NCBI GenBank assembly: GCA_001557505.1
Contig: LSAX01000001.1
Coordinates: forward strand, 4,836,001 to 4,900,000
From: Reticulascus tulasneorum
Lineage: Eukaryota > Ascomycota > Sordariomycetes > Glomerellales > Reticulascaceae
Reading direction: 5' to 3'
DNA length: 64,000 bases
A program made the position numbers and the translations under genes. Position 1 is the stretch's first letter; each line of letters begins with the position of its first letter. Under the pieces are notes generated by a model. That model saw nothing but the letters and a program-made list of their open reading frames with translations. It searched no databases and had not been told where the DNA came from. Below are positions 21,046 through 32,360 of this stretch, in pieces.

Positions 21046-23706
21046 TTAAGCACGACCGAAAAGCTTCTTCGCCGACACTCTTCTATTGGACGGAGCATAT
21101 TCCGGGGTCTCCAAGCGTGAGTCGTACCCATTCTGCTGGTCAGATAGAGTTGGTCGCGGAGTAGTCGAAGAGCTTGGGGGTGTTGGCAAATATGCTTGCT
21201 CCTCAGCCCTCAGCTTCTCGGGACGTGGCGGTGGTGGAGGGGCTTGTTGTGGAGACTTGTAGTATTCCTCATTCCAGTCAGATGTGGTTCTGGGTGTCTC
21301 TTGTCTAGGGGTGGCTTGAGTGGGGGTCGGTTGAGAGCCGTATGTGTAATTGACGTTCGCGGCTGACGCCTCTGGAGGCGCAATTGAGACAGATGGACGC
21401 TCCTCGCGAGACTGTCGCGTACTTCTGCTGCGATGCTCCTTGGTAGGGCTCATGGCTGCGCTGGATACAGTGCCCTGTCGCGAAGGCGCCCGCTCCTGTT
21501 GACGTGACTGTCCTTCCTCGTCAGAAGTTTCTTGCTCATAGCCTTGATCATCATCGGCATACTGGTTGGCATTTGTTAGCAATCGCTTTTCTCTAGGTGT
21601 AGTTGACTCATGACTTACCATTCTCAGTTCTTTGCGCATTGCGAGATTTGCGCAAATGTCCTTCGCCTCTTCGATAGCCACTTTCTGTGTCTTGAGTGTC
21701 AACCTCCTATCCCTGGTCTCCTTGTTCTCAGCCGCAATCGCTTCCACGATCTGGCTCTTCATGCCGAGGATCTCGACAGAGTTGAAGATGCCATACATGC
21801 CCTGGAGCAGATGGCGCTCCACGACTTGTGTGACAGTGTTTCGAATGAAGCTCTTGGCAGACAGTTCGTAGTAGATCAACATCTTCTCAAGGACCTCCTC
21901 CGCCTCAGTATAAGTCCCACCATCCTTTGTAGTCTCCATGTGCCACTTCCTAAGGCGTTCTTCGTACTCTGGATCGTAAGGTTGGATTTCAAGGTTCATA
22001 TCTTGAGTAAGGCGCTCCAGTTCCTCTTGGGCATCCGCCATCAGTTTCTTAACTTGCGGGTCGAGAAAATGATAGCGTAGAGGTTCTCGCATTCTCTGTG
22101 GCCAGGCGAAGTCAATGACTTCACTGAGAAACTCATTGCACACAACGCCCAGATTGTCCTTATGCTCCTGGGCTAGCTTGGGCCAGTTTTCGGAGTAGCT
22201 CTGGAAAAGCATGTACACCGCGCGAGGCTTAGGATCCATGGGAAATTCAGAACCCCTGATCTGTCTCAACAGAAGCTCAACTTCTTTTCGAACGAAGTCC
22301 TTTTTGCCGCTATCTGCGAGTGCAGGGGCATTAGGTGTCCTGGGATCTGTCGACGACGAGAAGCCAAACTTGCGGCCGTTCTGTCGGATCCGCTGGGAAA
22401 ACTTTTCGTTCTCTTCAATGGCGCGGGCACGGAGATTCTGGGCCGGAGTGCCCCTGGGGTCGGCGGAAGCGCGGAAGAAATTCTTGCGGGGAGGATTCTT
22501 GTAAAAACCGTACACGGCGGGAATGACAAGTTCCTTGGAAGACGAAAAGAGTTCGACCAATTCGATTCTCATTTCGTCTACCGTATCCTTGCCTGCACCC
22601 AGCGACTTCAGTTCCGATTCGCAAGAGTCAAGGGCGGTCTGAATTTGCTTGCGAAGGGTGCCGACATGTCTCCCAATGTGGCGTTGGAGCTGCACACTCA
22701 GCTTCTGCTTCAGTGCTCCGGCTCCACACATAGACTCCGGGAGGGTGCTCCATTTTCCTCGGCTGAAGAATTCCTGTTCTCGTTGTCTTCTCTCGCGGGC
22801 GGAGGGCCATGGCTGGCCCGGCTCCCGTGGGCCAGGATTGAGTAGCACATACCAGCCTAGCTTGAAGAAGTTCTGTTTGTCTCGGTTCTGGACTAGCTCG
22901 ATGAACTTGTCTTCCAGCCCAATGGACTCGGTGAGATCTGGCTTCGTTAGAACACCGATCGTGCGGCTTCCCGAAGGATCGAAGTGGCGGGCTTTTGTGA
23001 GGATTGGCGCCTGCACGTAATCGGAATTACCTCCAACGACGGCCAGGATGATAGTCCGAGAGCTCTTCATATATCGGTCGCAGAGAGTGTCGATAGTCCG
23101 AATATCTTCGAGTGATTGGTCATTGTTGGCGTTCTTGACAAGCCCAGGAAGATCAACCAGGGTGAGTAGTGGCATGTCCGGGCCTCTCTTCTCGACAACG
23201 AGGATGTCGCGTGCTGCGAATCGGCCAGGGATGTTCTTGGGTGCAATAAGGTCTACCGCCATTCTCATAAGTGTATCGAATGGCGTGTTGCTGTCGACTG
23301 AACCACCAAATTGTCGCAGACGATCCTGATCTCGGAAGTTTCTGTTCTTGTCGGGAATGATCGAGACTGCCAGGGTGGACTCATTGGATCTTCGAAGTCG
23401 GATTTCCGTTGCAAATCTTGTGCATGCGCCAGCATCACGGGGGAACGGGGTACCCGTGATGGCTTCAAGCACAGAGCTCTTGCCGGCCGACTGGTCGCCG
23501 ACAACGACGATCTGCGGCAGCTTTACATTGTCAAGCTGTGCAAATTGAAGTTTGTCGATGAGCTCGAGTAATCCCCGCTGCTCGTTCGCAAGATCCTGCG
23601 TTCCTAAAGCCGAGTCAATGGACGGTGCCATATCACGATCAGGTCTAGTCGCAGTGTTAGCGGCCAAGTTGGGGTTATGTTCAGGAACCACGTACAACGA
23701 CCCCAT
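21046..23706 (-). CDS. Dynamin-superfamily large GTPase (Mx/Vps1-like)
   Basis: One long frame of 886 codons. The GTPase domain carries the P-loop GDQSAGKSS at residues 70-78, the switch Thr region, DLPG at 185-188 and TKPD at 254-257, so all G motifs are intact. The middle/stalk helices follow to about residue 620. A GED-like segment (SFIRNTVTQVVERHLLQGMYG, then AIAAENKETRDRR) comes next, and the tail is low-complexity Pro/Ser/Gln. There is no pleckstrin domain or membrane helix. Such proteins polymerise on membranes and drive fission or remodelling. Bases 21618-21562 form a stop-free 57 bp stretch with perfect intron signals (GTAAGT, GCTAAC, ACCAG), so the real protein may be 867 aa. Confidence 0.93.
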   Translation of the reverse strand: MGSLYVVPEHNPNLAANTATRPDRDMAPSIDSALGTQDLANEQRGLLELIDKLQFAQLDNVKLPQIVVVGDQSAGKSSVLEAITGTPFPRDAGACTRFATEIRLRRSNESTLAVSIIPDKNRNFRDQDRLRQFGGSVDSNTPFDTLMRMAVDLIAPKNIPGRFAARDILVVEKRGPDMPLLTLVDLPGLVKNANNDQSLEDIRTIDTLCDRYMKSSRTIILAVVGGNSDYVQAPILTKARHFDPSGSRTIGVLTKPDLTESIGLEDKFIELVQNRDKQNFFKLGWYVLLNPGPREPGQPWPSARERRQREQEFFSRGKWSTLPESMCGAGALKQKLSVQLQRHIGRHVGTLRKQIQTALDSCESELKSLGAGKDTVDEMRIELVELFSSSKELVIPAVYGFYKNPPRKNFFRASADPRGTPAQNLRARAIEENEKFSQRIRQNGRKFGFSSSTDPRTPNAPALADSGKKDFVRKEVELLLRQIRGSEFPMDPKPRAVYMLFQSYSENWPKLAQEHKDNLGVVCNEFLSEVIDFAWPQRMREPLRYHFLDPQVKKLMADAQEELERLTQDMNLEIQPYDPEYEERLRKWHMETTKDGGTYTEAEEVLEKMLIYYELSAKSFIRNTVTQVVERHLLQGMYGIFNSVEILGMKSQIVEAIAAENKETRDRRLTLKTQKVAIEEAKDICANLAMRKELRMVSHESTTPREKRLLTNANQYADDDQGYEQETSDEEGQSRQQERAPSRQGTVSSAAMSPTKEHRSRSTRQSREERPSVSIAPPEASAANVNYTYGSQPTPTQATPRQETPRTTSDWNEEYYKSPQQAPPPPPRPEKLRAEEQAYLPTPPSSSTTPRPTLSDQQNGYDSRLETPEYAPSNRRVSAKKLFGRA
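21562..21618 (-). other. Probable in-phase intron (or exitron) in the dynamin-like gene
   Basis: 57 bp with donor GTAAGTCAT, branch TTGCTAAC and acceptor AACCAG, containing no stop codon. Its removal joins KELRM to YADDDQG without a frame change. Confidence 0.65.
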
Positions 23707-25181
23707 GGCTGTAAAGCTTGGAGATGAATTGGGATGTTTTGATGGATATCTGGGAGCGATTTGCAGCAGAATATGCAGAGTGGCAGAGGGGAGGGAGAAG
23801 GGACAAGGCTTCTTTTAAAGGCTTGACACAGTCTAGAAAGCGAGCCTGGCCACCCAAGGGATTACGTAGCCCAACATGTTTTAGCAAGCATCTGCGGTAT
23901 CAATCACATGCCATTGGACAGGTCTGGACTAAGGTTGCCCGATGGCTGGTGGAATAAGAGCTGCCTAGATCTGGGCGTGGACGCTTTCAGAAGGCTGTCG
24001 TCGTAAGCTCCGCGAGATGCCATAGGGCATAAGCGTGGGGAAGAGAGGTGCATCTTTTGCCACCAGAAGAGGGAGCCGAAACACCCCAATAAACAGTGCA
24101 AAATTTGATAATGTGTTAGCCACTAGATAGAGCCATCAGGCCGAGGCGTTCAGCGTCCAAAGCATTAGAATGAAAGAGAACCAAATGAACGTGCTGTTTC
24201 GGACAGCAAAGCCACATATGACCAGCGCTGTGAAGACTTGAGCGAATCATCGGGGGTTGTAGCTAGCACCGCCTCAATTTCATCGATTTTCCATCGATGG
24301 AAACTAAGGTATGACGAGGCGTACGCGTTGGCACCAATCAAATCAAAAGAAACTTCGGAGGATACCAGTCTTCCGTGACTTGGGAGGAGCAAAGCGAGAA
24401 TATTGCCACCGTCAAGAAACTGGAAACTTGAGTGTGGAGGGAGCCCGGACCGTGTTTTCGAAGGGCATCGAAGGTGGGGTGAAGCGAGGCGGTGCAAAGA
24501 AGAACCAGCCACATGTCACATGCTGTGGCGCAGTCAGTCGGGGCCAATCTCAAAAATGGTATTCGCCATTCCTAAGCCGCCGATCGCGACTGCCCATCCC
24601 TCTGTTCCTGCTCTAGCGGGCGATGCCGAACCATCACCTTTTGGTAGATGGCTGGGTATGGGTAGTTTCTTCTCGGGTTTCCTGGCCTTTCCAAAGTATG
24701 GCGGCCCTTCCTCTTCCTCCTCTGTGGCTAGCTTGGTCAAGCTTGCAGCCATCCAGCAACACCTGTGGCCTGAACGACGCCATACAACGTAGTTCCTACA
24801 CACGGGGCACCAAGATCATGGAGCATGGTTATCTAACTCTGGGCTAGAAGATTGGCTGGCAGTCGCATTAATTGATGAGATTCAAGTGGAAATGCAACTT
24901 GATACAGCAGGTACAGCTCAAAATCTATTGTCCCATCCCTGGACTTGAACAGCCACAACTGCAAATGAAAACATCCTGTCACATGTTTCTCGTACCATTT
25001 GTCCCTGAACTCCACTGAACCGATCATTATCGATAATCCCGACGTTACGTTCCTAAATTCAAGATGAGATCCTAACGATAACCTGCTCGTCCCATCTGCC
25101 TCGTTGAATCTCATCGCCTGTTCAAACCGAACATCCGGCTTACATGGCTTCCCGCAGAGAGATCGGACCACAAGATTGCGA
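23707..25181. other. Gene-poor intergenic sequence
   Basis: Promoter side of the dynamin-like gene, then about 1 kb with many overlapping short frames on both strands. None has a recognisable domain or a coherent splice model. Confidence 0.45.
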
Positions 25182-25445
25182 TCAACTGTGCTTGCTCCCC
25201 TGGGTGGCACCGGCAGTGCTCGGAGATGGTGGATGGGCTCGTGCACCACTTCGACTTGGCCATGGCGAAGCTCTCACAGCATGGATGTTATTGTATGGTC
25301 CTGCCATCGGACCTTCTGCGAGCCAGCTGTTGAGTCTCTCCGAATATGCAGCATTCTGGTGGGTAAAAGCTGGGTTCCCCTCGTTTGCCCTTGGGCGGGG
25401 AACGTAGATGTAGTTTGGTTGTGCTTGCTTGCTATTGGAAGACAT
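25182..25445 (-). CDS. Hypothetical small protein (87 aa)
   Basis: A single-exon frame starting at ATG 25445. The product is hydrophilic, rich in Asn, Pro, Ser and Ala (MSSNSKQAQPNYIYVPRPRA, AYSERLNSWLAEGPMAGPYN) and has no signal peptide or membrane segment. Composition and codon use look protein-like in the first 60 codons, but no family is recognisable. The frame may instead splice into the overlapping minus-strand frame that ends at 24833. Treat as tentative. Confidence 0.3.
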   Translation of the reverse strand: MSSNSKQAQPNYIYVPRPRANEGNPAFTHQNAAYSERLNSWLAEGPMAGPYNNIHAVRASPWPSRSGARAHPPSPSTAGATQGSKHS

Positions 25446-27213
25446 GATGCGGAACACAGGCCTGGTGCAGTATGCGTAGATGTGACTGAATTTTAGGAAG
25501 CTCGTAGTATCAATCTGGTGAGTGAAGGCAGATTCATAAGTAATGATGTTGATCAAGCTTCCCTTCTCATGGACGGCGGCGCCCTTTTATCATGACACTC
25601 TAGAGACTGTAAATGAAAGATGAGCCTCAAAATACAACATTCAACTACAAAGTCTCGATCCCAGCTAGCCAGCGCAGCGGTCATTGGCCATCTGTAAGGT
25701 CCCTTTGGTTGCTTCAGGCCAGCTTCCTCGAAGTCTGTCCGAGGATTTACGGTACGCCCCGCCGTGCGTGACTGCGATGCACTGACTATAGTTGCCATCA
25801 CCATAAGTTCCCAGCAGACACACCAGCGTATCTAAAGAGCCATAGGTCGGGCGATTGAGTGTTCGGTAATGCGTCCCAGTCCAACGGCGATTGGCTGCAG
25901 CAAAAGGACTGCGCAGGGTTGAGCCTGCGGATAGCATTAGTGCCCGTTACGGCAGCACCAAGCTGTAAGGGCACTCTGCACAGTAGGCTGATATTCTACG
26001 TCAGGATTGGTGTGGTGCGTCGCTGGAAGTTTATGGAGCCGGTGACGATGCAAAGGTGCGGCGAATCTCAGTTCGGAAGACAGGAGGATCAAAAGGACCA
26101 CGCGGCTTCTGGGAATTGGGATTGAAGGAAGCCGGAGGACTTCTGACGGATTAATAAGACAAACACTGCGAATCAATTGGCTATGAACCCCAAAATCCAA
26201 GATCAGGATTAAGGGGCGGCTGGCACGCGGATCTCGCTAATGCATGGGCCTTTTCATGTGAGAACTCTAATTCGTCGCCTTGCAATACTAGGTATCTAGC
26301 AACAGGGGGGGGGTGTTGTGCCTTGCCGATGCATGCAGACAATACTTGGAATACAAGTACCATCTTCTGACCCGTGTTACAAGCACGAGACGGTGCATCT
26401 GGCGTCGGTTCCTCATTCCTGCAGTTCTCTTCTATGTGCAGATTAAATCCGAGGAATAATCAACCGAGATGCTTGCAAGATAGCGATCACATGTTGGCCA
26501 TTGTAATTCCCAATCTTGACGTCGTAGACATCTTGTAGTAGGCTGGAGTGAGTCGTCTCGGATTTCTGTTGGCATTGGCATATTACCACCATTTTCGATA
26601 GAAACATTCCAATCAAGGTGTCGGTACAGTCAATGACAGTAGGCGACCACCCGACTTGGGGTCAGAATTATAACGAGCTCGGCTAACACTGCGTGGCCGA
26701 CAGCGAGACCTGTGTCACATTGTTAAACCGTAGCAGTAAAAAAACGGCCCTGCCAATGACAGTCAGTACATACTTAGGCCAGAGAGCGAGAATGAAGCAG
26801 AGTTGAGGGTGGTATGGCGGGGTATGTCAGAGTAACTATGAAAAAAAGGATCATGCAAGCAAAGCTTGTCAAATACAATCTAGCGTAAAGGTTTCATCAT
26901 GCAAATGGGACTGGGATCGTGCAAAATAAGGGGGGGAAACAGATGACTCAAGACGTACGGTAACATTTAGACTCCTTCAAGCTCCTATCAAGACACATAC
27001 AGACAACCGAAGTCATGGCAAGGCGACTCGGTGGTGCGCACATGCAACAAAGACGAACAAATGCCATGGGAATCTAGCATCTGCAGATGTGTTAGTTCAA
27101 GACAAGCAATGATGGGAATGCACAAGCTCACCTGAGCGAAGCAAGTCGTACGAACGTACATCCTCATGCCGAAACCGCCGCATTTCCCTCTTTATCCCAA
27201 CCGGGTCCTGCAT
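25446..27213. other. Gene-poor 1.8 kb
   Basis: No gene is supported. A run of nine or ten G at about 26305-26314 and several A-rich patches are the only simple features. It abuts the 3' end of the Svp26-like gene. Confidence 0.5.
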
Positions 27214-27978
27214 TTATGTACGTTCCCAGCCTACCATCCTAATGACCTCTCCGATAGCACCGAGAATACCATCAACGAGTGCCTTGACCATGCCTTGACG
27301 CTTGTTTTTCCCATCGGCATCTCGCAGCGGGTCTTCGCTCCCGATTGTGGGCAGGACATTGTCGCTAGCGGAGAGACTGACGAAGAGTGCGAATGGAATA
27401 AGCCAGACGCAAAGGCCGAAATATGAGGCAATCTCGGTAAACGACGGAATATCAGGCTGATCATAGTAGGACATGTTCGAATAAGACTTTTGCTGGGCAG
27501 CGGAGAAATGGCGGAACCAGAGGTAGTGGTTCAGCAGGACCAAGACTATCATAAGGATATTAGCGTCTTTCCCGCAGATCTCCCAAGTCGAGAACCCATG
27601 ATAGAACATACCGCATGATGAAAGGAAGAGAGGATCGGTTAGCCTCACGAAAGGAAAGCGACGCATGTTGCCCAGGTAGACACCATGGGAAAAGATGCCC
27701 AATACCGTCAACTTGAAGGGGAATCGGTCGACAACACATAATATGAGCTGCAGGACCATGATCGAGTAGATCAGCTTTGTGAGTAGCTTCTTTGCGATGA
27801 CAGTGTGCTCCTCCACAAGCTCGGAAAGGTAGTACAGTCCTGAGGCTGTTCAATGGGCAATTGGTTAGCTGCAAGAACCAATTTTGTGCGAGGGCGGGAT
27901 ATGCAAACCGATTGCCAATGTGAGGAAGCAAAAGCCCACAATGGAGCCCAGATAGCCCACGAGAGGTAGAATCCACAT
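27214..27978 (-). CDS. svp26: Svp26/Tex261-type ER-Golgi cargo receptor
   Basis: Exons 27978-27909, 27845-27612 and 27545-27214 encode 211 aa. Four hydrophobic segments are visible: LVGYLGSIVGFCFLTLAIAS; YSIMVLQLILCVV; a third around VLVLLNHYLWFRHF; and IASYFGLCVWLIPFALFVSL. The motifs SGLYYLSELVEEHT and YLWFRHFS are diagnostic of the Svp26/Tex261 family, which packages type II Golgi proteins such as mannosyltransferases into COPII vesicles. The second intron (66 bp, 27611-27546) is in phase and stop-free, so it can be missed; removing it restores LSSCVLVLLNHYLWF. The gene is divergent from bud23, with 387 bp between start codons. Confidence 0.9.
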
Positions 27979-28365
27979 CTTGAAAGCCTTAACCCGGTTC
28001 GATTGCGCGGCTAAGCATCCAGAATCGAAGACGACAGGAACTCGGTGCGTCGAGGATGCAGACCATAGTTTAAACCACTAAAAAAAAGTCGCGTCGAATT
28101 TAGGGGTGGATTCCGAAGCGTGTCCTTTGACACGGAGATCGGCGTAGCTATAATCCGCTGATAAGACATGTTCATTTGATAACGAAGCTTATCGTTATCG
28201 GGCCCCGTCCCGCACTGAAAAAAGTCGAGAATTTGTCGGCGAACAAGTAGACGAATTGAGCACTACTAGGACGTGCAAACCCGACAGCCTTGAGAGCTCT
28301 TGGTAATGAAACACCCTTGCGCGTTTGCACCTTGATTGGAAACTCGAGCGTCTCTGACAAGGACG
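27979..28365. promoter_or_regulatory. Divergent promoter between svp26 and bud23
   Basis: 387 bp separate the two outward-reading start codons. Both are housekeeping genes. An A-rich run lies at about 28080-28087. No specific site is identified. Confidence 0.5.
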
Positions 28366-29266
28366 ATGTCTCGCCCTGAGGATACCCTGTTCGTCCCACA
28401 CCACACCACCCCACCATGGCAGAGCATAGCTGACAGCCTCCAGTTCGGCAGATATCCATTACGATGACTCCGAGGCAAGAAAGTACACGACGAGCTCGCG
28501 AATACAAAACATACAAGCGTCAATGACCCGTCGAGCTCTCGAGCTGCTCGATTTGAAATCCCCTTCTCTCGTTCTGGACGTCGGCTGTGGAAGTGGCCTG
28601 TCCGGCGAGATTATCTCTGCGGTATCGCCTGAAGATGGCGGGCCGCACACTTGGGTCGGCATGGACATTGCCCCTGCTATGCTAGACATTGCGCTGCAAC
28701 GGGACACAGAAGGTGATTTGCTGTTGGCGGATATTGGTCAGGGCGTACCGTTCCGACCTGGGTCTTTCGATGCTGCTATAAGCATATCAGCAATACAATG
28801 GCTCTGCAGTGCCGAGAGCAGTGACATATCCCCGACCGTACGACTATCCAGCTTTTTTAACGGTTTATACGCGTCGATACGAAGGGGCGGGAGGGCTGTG
28901 TGTCAATTTTATCCGAAAAATGACCAGCAGCGCAATATGATCACACAAGCGGCGGTAAAGGCAGGATTCGGAGCAGGTATTCTCGAGGACGACCCAGGCA
29001 CAAAGAATGTCAAGCTATATCTGGTGCTCACTGTCGGCTACGCTGTGACAAATGGGAGCAGTGGTGATATCACCGGTGTCGTTGAGGGCTTGGATGGCGT
29101 AGACGTTGTCGATTCTCGGAGATCCGCGGGCAAGAATGGCAAGGGCGAGATTAAGAAAGGCAGCAAGGCCTGGATTGTCAAAAAGAAAGAGCAAATGGAG
29201 CGAAAGGGGAAGGTTGTGAAGCCAACTTCGAGGTATACTGGAAGGAAACGGCGCATCGAATTCTAG
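28366..29266 (+). CDS. bud23: Bud23-type 18S rRNA (guanine-N7) methyltransferase
   Basis: Exons 28366-28388 and 28444-29266 encode 281 aa. The start MSRPEDTL and the following DDSEARKYTTSSRIQNIQ are characteristic of Bud23 and fix the start and the 55 bp intron. That intron has an unusual GTTCGT donor and a GCTGAC branch. The SAM-binding motif VLDVGCGSG is at residues 51-59, the catalytic-region motif AISISAIQWLC follows, and the Lys/Arg-rich C-terminus ends in SRYTGRKRRIEF. The enzyme, with its partner Trm112, methylates a conserved guanine in 18S rRNA during small-subunit maturation and acts mainly in the nucleus. Confidence 0.93.
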
Positions 29267-31028
29267 AGTCACATTGCTATCGGGAGATGGCATGGCCATG
29301 GCGTTCAGGGCGGTCCAGGAAAGATGTAGAGGGTGGCTTCAATCCACACTCATAATATTGATTCCTAGTGTGAGCTGGTTCTTCTGCATCAAGGAGGCAT
29401 ATCTAGGTAGTTGGCCTCCATAGTGGATCTAGAGACTGGTCTCCACGTGCCGGGAGTTCATTTAACAAGCCTGCGGGCCGTGTCTTGGATGCTATCTTTG
29501 CCTTTCAACTGAAGTTCTCTGCGCCTTTTGATATAGGCATATCTAGTAGGTAGTTGGCCAGTGTCTTTCCAGCTCTCTCTCTTTGGCGATCTTCCAAGAT
29601 TTCACGGCCAAAATAACGAAACCATCGCCAATCAAGAGCAACTGTATAACGATCTATGTCGAGTAGTCGCAGTGGCAACTTACCATTCTTCGTACCGTCC
29701 ATTGTAATGACAATGGACCTAATCTACAATAAGCGCATGACACCGTGCCATGCCTCTTAAACTAATACAATAGGTAGGTAGCCTTGAAGACTTTCGGAAT
29801 GGAGAGCCCTGACATGAATGGTTGATTGTAGCTGCAGGCCCCAGTTAAAGAGGTCCGATGGGCGACCTAGGTGCATGCCAAGGGCGGCCGGGGCCAGTCA
29901 AATGGCTGAGAGGCCCCACTGTCGGAGACTTTTGTAGCGAAACTCCACGATAATTATTAGTGGTCTATTTGTCTATGTAATTAGGTAGGTAGGTCTGAAG
30001 TACTAAGGTAGGTAGGTGATCCAGGTGTAAATTAAAGGTGCGTAGGTAAAACCTTCAGGGAACGGCACATCTGCCGCCATCCCCTGGCGGTATCCTGCTA
30101 GTGCCTGTAACTATGACATTCCATACATCCAGTCCAGACCCTTAGTAGGCGACAAGGAGCACAATGCTGGGGCTGGGTCACAGTCCTTAGGCTACGCAAA
30201 GATCATTCTTCGCAGAGCTGCATTTCCTGACGATGATAACCCCGTCAGCGGGGGCAATACACTTCGCATTCGGCAAGAAACAGAAGGGCTGACGTTCACC
30301 TACGAATCCCTCCAATTTGCCCGAAGCCGACCACATGGAAGAACAATCATACCGTCCTCCACGTACCCAACCCGCCCCCTCCGCTCAGAGCAGTCCTGTA
30401 TTGATTTTGGGATGGTTCACAGCCACCAGGGTAAGATAATTTAGTGGCAGCCGTTGTACCCGATCGGCCCAGAATCCGGAGTCACATGCAACGACTCAAG
30501 CGATCCAGACGCAGAACCTAGTCCGGAAAGATGGCGTGCCGACAGGACTGGCTGCGTGGACACTTCGTTATCGTGTCCGCAATCGGGAAACGCCCAATAG
30601 GTAGGCGCTTCGTGACAACCTATTCAACAAGCGGCCTGCAGAGTAAGAGCAAGTATTCACGGGTAGACTGTGATGCATATGGGGTTCGCAAGAAACATAC
30701 CAGGCATGCCAAGAATTCGTCCAAGAACTAGATAACGGTGCATATCCCACGATCCCAACAACGATCGGACCTGGCTGATCTGCCTTTGTCCCAAACATAG
30801 ACGTCCTTTATTGATCTCCAGCCATTCAGTGCACCGTCTTTGTCGAGGTGGACCATCCAAGCGGCCTGAAACAAATTGACGGCGCGAGCATCAGACTTGA
30901 AACTCGAGGGGAGCTTGGGCTCGATACAGATAAGGGATAAAAACTGCAGCAACCTCCCCTTCTCAGAGAAGCTGGAATTTGACTCTTTCATTTCAATCTT
31001 TCAAATTCAAGTCTACGCATTCGAAGTC
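29267..31028. other. 1.8 kb intergenic region with TAGG-type repeats
   Basis: Several copies of the TAGGTAGGTAGG motif lie between about 29770 and 30050, with single copies further left. There is no gene with support. The right end is the promoter of the oxysterol-binding protein gene. Confidence 0.5.
29771..30050. repeat. Dispersed TAGG/GTAG tetranucleotide repeats
   Basis: Short arrays at 29771-29782, 29982-29994 and 30006-30017, plus degenerate copies nearby. Such patches are frequent in intergenic DNA of Aspergillus relatives and are not telomeric here, because genes continue on both sides. Confidence 0.55.
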
Positions 31029-32360
31029 ATGGACAGCAAATCGGTGACATCCCGCTTCAGGGATCTGGTTAAGGTAAGCGCTGGCGCTGGGGATTCTTAC
31101 ATCCTGCCCGGGGTCACTAACCCCTCACCGAATCCCCCGCACGTTGGAACCCCGACAGTTCACGTTCCTGGTATCGGCGTCGATGAATTTGGAGCTGACA
31201 AGTCTTTCAACACATAGTTTCTCTCCTCTGTGCAAGGTGATCTTTCCAACATCACAGCACCTCCTGTGTTTCTCGCTCCATCATCTGTCGTTGAAGTGGG
31301 CCATTGCTGGGCCCAACGGCCCGGAGTCTTCGCCGCCCCTGCAATTGAACCCTGTCCCGAGAAAAGAAGTCTGCTGGTCCTGCGACTGGTCCTGATCGCC
31401 TTGAGAAGTCAATTCTACGTCGCCGGCTCTCCCACAGTAAGCATTAAGAAGCCACTTAATGCATTCCTCGGCGAGACATTTCTAGCGTCATGGACGGACC
31501 CGGAGCGGAAAGCTACAACGAAGCTAGTCGCGGAGCAGGTCTCTCACCATCCTCCCATCACAGCAATGCATATCGCCGACAACGCACATGGCATTCGAGC
31601 AGATGGATATGCAAGGGTTGAGATGACGTTTACCACCAGCGTCGATATTCGGCAGGTCGGACATGCAGTATTACACATCGATAAGTATGAGGAAGACTAC
31701 TTGATACCTCTGCCAGACGTCAAGGTCCGAGGTTTCCTGGCTGGACGCCTGTACCCGGAGGTACTGGGCACATATACTATTGTTTCAAGCTCAGGATACG
31801 TGTCTGAGATACGGTTCTCGGGTGAGGGGATCTGCTGGGGCAAGAAGAACACATTTGAAGCAACAATGTACCGAAGAGATGACCCATCGAAGCGGCCCAT
31901 CTATGAGGTCTCCGGTATATGGAGCGAAGGCTGGACCGTTAAAGATGTCCAGACTGGGGAGGTACTCGAGACATACGAAGTGGACGCCCTGGATAATATG
32001 CCAGCTCCGATGGACATTCCACCAACCAAGGAACAGGACCCATGGGAATCACGCCGGGCTTGGAGCGGTGTGATAGATGCGCTCGACAGAGGTGATTACC
32101 GAGACACCGTCGCTGAAAAGACGAAGATAGAGCAGGCCCAGCGGGCGATGAGGGCCAAAGAGAAGAGAGACGGCGAAACATGGGAGCCTCTGCTGTTCAG
32201 AAGTATCAGGGGCGCGGACCACGACGTATTTCATCGACTGGCGAAAGGAACGAACTGGCAACTGAATGATAAAAGGACTAAAGGTGTTTGGAGAGTTCAC
32301 GATGACAAGATGGGGAATGTACAACGGCCGTTCAGAGGCGAATTGACACCACTTGGTTAA
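31029..32360 (+). CDS. Oxysterol-binding protein (Kes1/Osh4 type)
   Basis: Exons 31029-31073 and 31218-32360 encode 395 aa, a short ORP without PH or ankyrin domains, as in yeast Osh4. The exon 2 acceptor (ACATAG) was chosen because it gives DLVKFLSSVQGDLSNI, the lid region of the family; the nearer downstream AAG leaves out residues. The family fingerprint EQVSHHPP is at 121-128, preceded by KKPLNAFLGE and followed by a PRKS-like C-terminal helix region with ESRRAW. These proteins exchange sterol and PI4P between membranes. There are no transmembrane segments. Confidence 0.93.

Noticed and set aside
24165..25249. Overlapping frames on both strands
   Set aside because: Mutual shadows; none gives a coherent protein or splice model.
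29771..30050. TAGG repeats read as telomeric sequence
   Set aside because: Unit and copy number do not fit TTAGGG arrays, and conserved genes lie on both sides.
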